Shown here piece after piece: positions 58,955-64,000 of a stretch of DNA of 64,000 nucleotides (positions within the stretch are counted from its first letter, which is position 1; the number at the start of each line of letters is the position of its first letter). The DNA comes from Corallium rubrum (Eukaryota > Cnidaria > Anthozoa > Scleralcyonacea > Coralliidae): positions 9,583,793 to 9,647,792 of the forward strand of contig OZ036007.1 of NCBI GenBank assembly GCA_964035015.1, read 5' to 3'. The notes under the pieces are model-generated. The model searched no databases. It was not told the origin of the DNA and worked only from the letters and a program-made list of their open reading frames with translations. The translations under genes were made by a program, and so were the position numbers.

Positions 58955-59124
58955 TTTATAAGCGGCCTTGCCGATACAGAGCGCCAAGTTGTAGTCAGGG
59001 AACGTAAAGCGGGTTGTCTGAGTGCACCTTGGATTTGTTGGGGGTTACTATTTGCGTAGCCAGTTGTTGCGTGGGCTAATTATGCAAATAATTATCACGC
59101 CCACGACGCCCACACTTGACGTCA
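58955..59124 (-). promoter_or_regulatory. candidate promoter: TATA, octamer, CRE
   Basis: On -: GCTTATAAAGATC (TATA box at 58955-58960), ATTTGCAT octamer (ATGCAAAT on + at 59082-59089, inside AATTATGCAAATAATTA) and a full CRE TGACGTCA (59117-59124). The combination resembles the EGR upstream region at 33.8-34.2 kb. Confidence 0.45.
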
Positions 59125-59334
59125 TCTTCGGGTAATAGCTCCGAGCGCTTGGCGACTGATTAAGAAGACACTTGGCGTTCCCTTATCGAAAGCACTCTCG
59201 ATGTTAGTGGGGGATATTCGGTTCTCTCGTGTATGGCGACATTCTCCGAGCTATCTCCCGAGATAACGACAGCAGGTCGACGCCAGCTTTCGCGCGTACA
59301 TCGTCCGAAGAATGACAGTAGGGACTTTATTTAA

Positions 59335-59411
59335 GAGCAAAAGTATCCGGATTCACATTGTTTTTCATCCTCATGGAATAAAAAGCAATGTGAATCCGGA
59401 TACTTTTGCTC
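59335..59411. repeat. 77-nt perfect hairpin
   Basis: 26-nt perfect arms (GAGCAAAAGTATCCGGATTC... and complement), extended by T/A-rich pairing, loop near 59367-59380. Followed at 59412-59700 by sequence related to 12160-12280 and to the interior of the 47697 element (reverse orientation). Confidence 0.85.
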
Positions 59412-60543
59412 CAGTTAAAGAAGTCACGGTTAACTGACAATATTTTCTATTTGCAGCTAGTTTAATGACTTTCAAAACGCCCAGCATTGCTAAAATGATT
59501 GTAGTGTCTGTATTGAAGTCAATCTCAAGCAACAGTTCTGGCATCTTTTGACGAATTGACGTCGTCCTGAAGACGTGAAAATGCCCTAAGTGGCGTTGTA
59601 TAAAGAACGAGGACGGTGTTGGGATTATTCTAAGCCTATTCACGTTATTTTTCAAAAAGAATTATTTTGTTTGAAGGAGGTCGTCGAAGATCTTGAACTC
59701 CCTTAATAATTATACACAGAAATGACTAGATGTATTTGTCAGTATTTAAACGTTACGAGTTACTGCACATATTGCTAAACAACCAGGCTTGTTATGATTT
59801 GTATATAATTATACAGTGAAACAATATTGCAAAATTACGTTCTAATTTGTGACAGTGATAGCAGCAATGAAACATGCCAAGGAAAATTCTAGATTTCTAA
59901 GAAAATATGAAGTTTAAGTGCTCTCGACTATTAACCAGAAACTGTCAGAGCGATGATGCAACGCCGATTGAATTCATAACACGCTGGAAATGATACTGAG
60001 TATTTTAAGATACTAGGGTTAGAATTATTTAACAGTTGTACAGACAGTACGGTACATGATGGCGCATATATACTATATATATATAATATATAATCCGGGG
60101 ATAAGAACCAGAAAGGTTGCAATGTTGGCGTGAAAATAAAGAGCGCTCAATGTCACCAATGGCAGGGCGAATATAGAAATAAAACAGACAAAATTTGCCG
60201 TCGCTGCTCTGAGTTTCACGCGCTTAGGCGATCATCAGGCAACTGACAGATTATTTAATTATTCACATTTATACAAGCTCATAGGTGGTGTTGAGTTACA
60301 TGTCGGTATTTACTGAAGAGTTCAGATCGTTTATTTAAAATGTTCTTTTTCCGTCCTTTCAAAATGAGTAGCTTTTCTTCAAGGCATAAGCGGCATTTTG
60401 TACGACGGAATTCGCTTAATAATTTCCCATTTGATTGTGTATTTTCGTTTGTTGTCCTTTAGTTGCCAGATGTGTTTGGAAAGTTCAGTTTCGTTATGGT
60501 ATTTCTTGTTGTTAATTGATTTACTGTGGTTACGGTATCTTGT

Positions 60544-60545
<2 letters not shown>

Positions 60546-60606
<61 letters not shown>
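60546..60606. repeat. (TA)n microsatellite
   Basis: About 29 TA units; a related CTGCGTAGGCAG repeat fragment follows at 60643. A shorter tract (about 15 units) is at 62504-62533. Confidence 0.95.
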
Positions 60607-60612
<6 letters not shown>

Positions 60613-60659
60613 ACATATATTGTGTAAAAAAGTATAGTACTGCGTAGGCAGCGAAAAGG

Positions 60660-62503
60660 CGTGGGGTAAATTAGGCTGCCCAGATTATTGACGTTTCGAA
60701 GGGAAAGTTCTGTTGTGTTCGTAAAACTAAACGAGAAAATCTTATAACTATGGTACACCGCTTATTTACGTACTCTGCATTTGAAAACTTATGTTGAATT
60801 TGCGCGGTATAAATTAATAATTAATTAATAAAAGTAGTATACTTATTTTCCTCCTCCACATGACAACGTTCCGTGTTGCGGTTAAACCGTTAGGAATGTT
60901 GACGAACGGATACCGCGTTATTGCTCTTTAACCTTTCAGTTCCATCCTTTTGGCATTTTTGACTTTTGTTCAGACTTACTCAGTCTAATACCAGACTATT
61001 AATTATCCAACTCCAGACGATTTCACTATGACTAATGATATTGTTCACTATGTATAAATATAATGCTGCTCAGACTATTGTACGCTCACGCCAGACTAAT
61101 TTACTCGTGAAGGCTAGACCCCGTGACGTATGGTGTGAGTGAAACTGGTTAATGTCATAATAAACGGAAATCAGTAACATCAAATATCTACCATAAACCT
61201 GATTTTAACAATAGTCTTAAAATACACTTAGATATCGGTTATCAAAATACAGAATAAAAAATATATACCAAAAATTGTCATCTCATGACTTAGTATTCAA
61301 GTTAAAAAAACAACAGACAAGACAAAATGCGAAGGGTATAATATTCTGACTCTGTTTCAAAGTCGTTATCAAACCAATAAATTACAAAGACTAATTTCAA
61401 AATATCATATCATGGTTTTAAACCCAAACAGAAAATTTTATCGTATCTAGTTGTTGTTTTCTCAACCTGAATGGGTTTTTTCGTAAAGTGTCGACTAGAT
61501 ATGGGTTTTTTTTACATCGGTTACGTCTTCTGGCATAACTATCATGCATGAAATAGCCTCAAGCCTCAAGACAAATTTCAAAGAGCACTTCAGAGTTCAG
61601 AAATGCCAAACGTCTGTACTCATTTGCCACCTTAACCCATAAAATTATCTGGCATAAATACTAAAGATTAATTCGGGTAAGAAATAGTTTGACTTAGACT
61701 CCGCGTAGTCCTGCGCCGAGATCGGACGAATTCAAGACCGTGTTGACATTTGCTCGATTCCTTCTTATGTTTATATAACAAGAGAAACACTCCGTTACGC
61801 TTCGCTTCCGCGACCGTTAAGACAGGGTCGCAACCAAATGGAAACCGGACTTTAACAGAAAGAACCGGTGTGATTCCGAATTCGTCCGATAGAGCGTGAA
61901 CATGGTCTTAAGAAAGTTTTTCAGTAGCCACAACGGGACAACAAGGCAGAGTTTCTTCGCTTTATGCATGGACTTGAACATGTCCATCACGCCAACCGTG
62001 CGCCAACCTATCGAGAAGTCAATTTATCCTTGTTCTGGGATTACAGACCCGTTCACTCGTGCGATCTTTGACGCGATAAATATCGCAAACTCCTGGTTTA
62101 GGTGCATGTTAAGCAATTACAAACGAGCAGAAAAGCGAGGAAGATGAAACACGGCACAATCCACTAACTGTTGTTCTATACGTAACATGCATCTAAATTA
62201 GATATTGGCGATATTTATCGCTCATCAAAACGGGTCTTTCTCAGTTTCATGTTTGCAGGAATTGGGGATATATTCTCATGCCAAATGAGTAATCAATCTT
62301 TTATCCAGAAATTTCTTGTTAAACCAAAGCTGGTGTGGGCGGTTGATGCCCAATAATGAACAAAGCTGTTGCAATTGCTTAAGAAGATCGCTAGTCAAGA
62401 AATCGTGTCTTAATTTCTGTGTACAGCTGCTCCCCAATAACAAAGCAAGCTGGACGCAACGGAATACTTCAAAGCTTAAATGTAATCAACGTAAACGAAT
62501 TCA

Positions 62504-62537
<34 letters not shown>

Positions 62538-64000
62538 CAATCTACAAACACGTGTTTCGCTGTACTACAGCTATATATAAATTGTGTACATAATATACAT
62601 ATCATAACTCTTATAACTTTTATCGCAAGAAAATTTTGATTATCATAGGATCGACATTAAAGTTGGGGAATCCTTAGATTTAACAAAACTGGATTATTCC
62701 TCATTTTTGGCAACGCTCCAAAAGGTAAAAATATTGACCAAAGACCTCTTTCCATGGAAATTTTTTTGTACATTTGATATTCTGAAAGATGTTTGCAAGT
62801 TGCGAATTCTAATTTTAGCTCTTGAGAGCTAGGACAAGCTGGATAAACATTACTTAGAGATCTTTTTTCAGACCACGTAGCTAAGTGATGATGATAATGA
62901 TAATGATGCCGACGTCATACGAATGTACACTGCCCACGTAATATATCCACAATTATCTCGGCTCAGCGATGGCTACGCACGTCAAAAGCCGAGACAATTA
63001 CGAACGCATCCTTGAAACAAGCATCCTTATGGTACTTCAGTCGGGCACGTCAGAAGCCAAACCTTTAATTTCTCTTTCTCTTTGTGTTTTATTAAGTGAA
63101 ACTTGCTTGTAAGACGAAATAAAAACTCTTAATTCAATACCGAAAGGCCAGAGTAAAGCTACGGAATACCCAATGGTTTTGTTTGGGGTTGAACATTCGT
63201 GTTCACTGTCCAACGTTTAGTTTATCCGACGATCGAGAAACAGGCGACGCTTTCCGATGAGATGCGAGGAAATGTTCAGGAGTACACCAGTCCCCCTCGT
63301 AATCGAACTTGCTGGACGCGTCGTGTGTCTTAAAATAGCCGCGGCTAAAGACAATCACATGTACAAATATCTCAATGACTTATACGGCCACGGCGTGGGC
63401 TTTGAAACAACGGATTATATAGACTAAGAATAAACAATGTCTGTGAATGCTGAAGTACTTTTGACGTTTCTAAGACTACATTATGCCTGCTGTACATACT
63501 CCGAATGTCAGAGAAATGCTCAAAGGGATTTCTACCAGGCGTAAAATATCACTGAGCCACTTGACATTTGTCTTTTGTCTTGTAAACTAAATTTTCATAA
63601 CTGCAACGCTAATTCCAAGGCAGAAAGTGATGTCAGCTAGATTACGTTGCTTTTAGCCTCCTTACAAACTGTTCCTTACGCAGTCAAAAGGTAACAGACG
63701 GACGTAAAGCCGATTTTCCGCTTCGCGCGAATCGAATTTTTCTTTTGTCTTATGAGCTCTCGACTGGAACTAATTAGAAATCTATTCAATATTTACAATA
63801 GAAATGTCGATTCGTGAAAAAAAAAAATCCAAAGTGGATAACCGGCTTAAGGGACTGAATCGGATGTGATATAGGAAAATCCTGACTTTACTTTTGAAAA
63901 GCCAGACAATTTTATTCACAAGTGTATCTTCACTATGATGTTTCCAAATTCATTCCAGGGTTCACAGGTTCATTTTGAACTACGCATTTTGAAACACTTT
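60660..64000. other. no supported gene
   Basis: AT-rich intergenic sequence. A motif family (CCAGACTAATTTACTCGTGA and relatives, near 60950-61110) is shared with 10550, 41082 and 46155. An open frame at 61902-62147 (81 codons, beginning MVLRKFFSSHNGTTRQ) has no recognised features and no splice context; left unassigned. Confidence 0.4.

Noticed and set aside
61902-62147. 81-codon gene
   Set aside because: No recognisable domain, signal peptide or splice context; length is within chance for this much AT-rich DNA.

Overview
Intron-rich animal nuclear DNA, AT-rich, dense in short inverted-repeat elements, SINE-like repeats and microsatellites. The recognisable host genes (an EGR-type zinc-finger gene, an RNF103-type ER ubiquitin ligase and a secreted PEBP-family protein), with GT/AG introns, indicate a metazoan. 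The repeat spectrum (tRNA-like foldback elements, 5S-like SINEs, CR1/L2-like LINE ends, integrase-like DDE transposase) suggests an invertebrate, probably an anthozoan cnidarian. That assignment is inference from style, not from a species-specific marker.

Layout. (1) 1.4-7.4 kb, + strand: a gene for a probable nuclear protein of about 1168 residues with seven copies of an unrecognised Trp/Lys-rich module of about 83 residues. (2) 8-13 kb: repeats, including a 200-bp tandem array inside an inverted-repeat element and a frameshifted LINE tail. (3) 12,995-22,985: one 9,991-bp DNA transposon, defined by 360/382-bp near-identical terminal inverted repeats and a 6-bp target duplication (GATCCC). 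It carries a DDE integrase-like transposase (frameshifted) on the + strand and a six-exon HECT ubiquitin-ligase gene, apparently intact, on the - strand. The two proteins start with the same 21-residue zinc ribbon (C3, C6, C17, C20), and the flanks join into a copy of a repeat seen elsewhere in the window. This is the most notable object here. (4) 23.1-24.7 kb, +: secreted PEBP, 4 coding exons. (5) 26.7-28.6 kb, -: RNF103-like, single coding exon. (6) 32.1-33.6 kb, -: EGR, two coding exons, with CRE-like and octamer sites upstream. (7) 34-64 kb: gene-poor. It holds 5S-like SINEs, tRNA-like elements, several TIR elements with visible target duplications, minisatellites, one hairpin shaped like a pre-miRNA (37.1 kb), and one probable promoter plus first coding exon (58.9-59.1 kb, -) of a gene whose body I could not follow.

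Exon boundaries were set by hand from splice consensus and codon phase. Those of the seven-module gene (for the three exons found), HECT, PEBP and EGR are all phase-consistent. Nothing suggests the genes work as an operon. The one functional grouping is the transposon, whose two genes converge inward from its terminal repeats.
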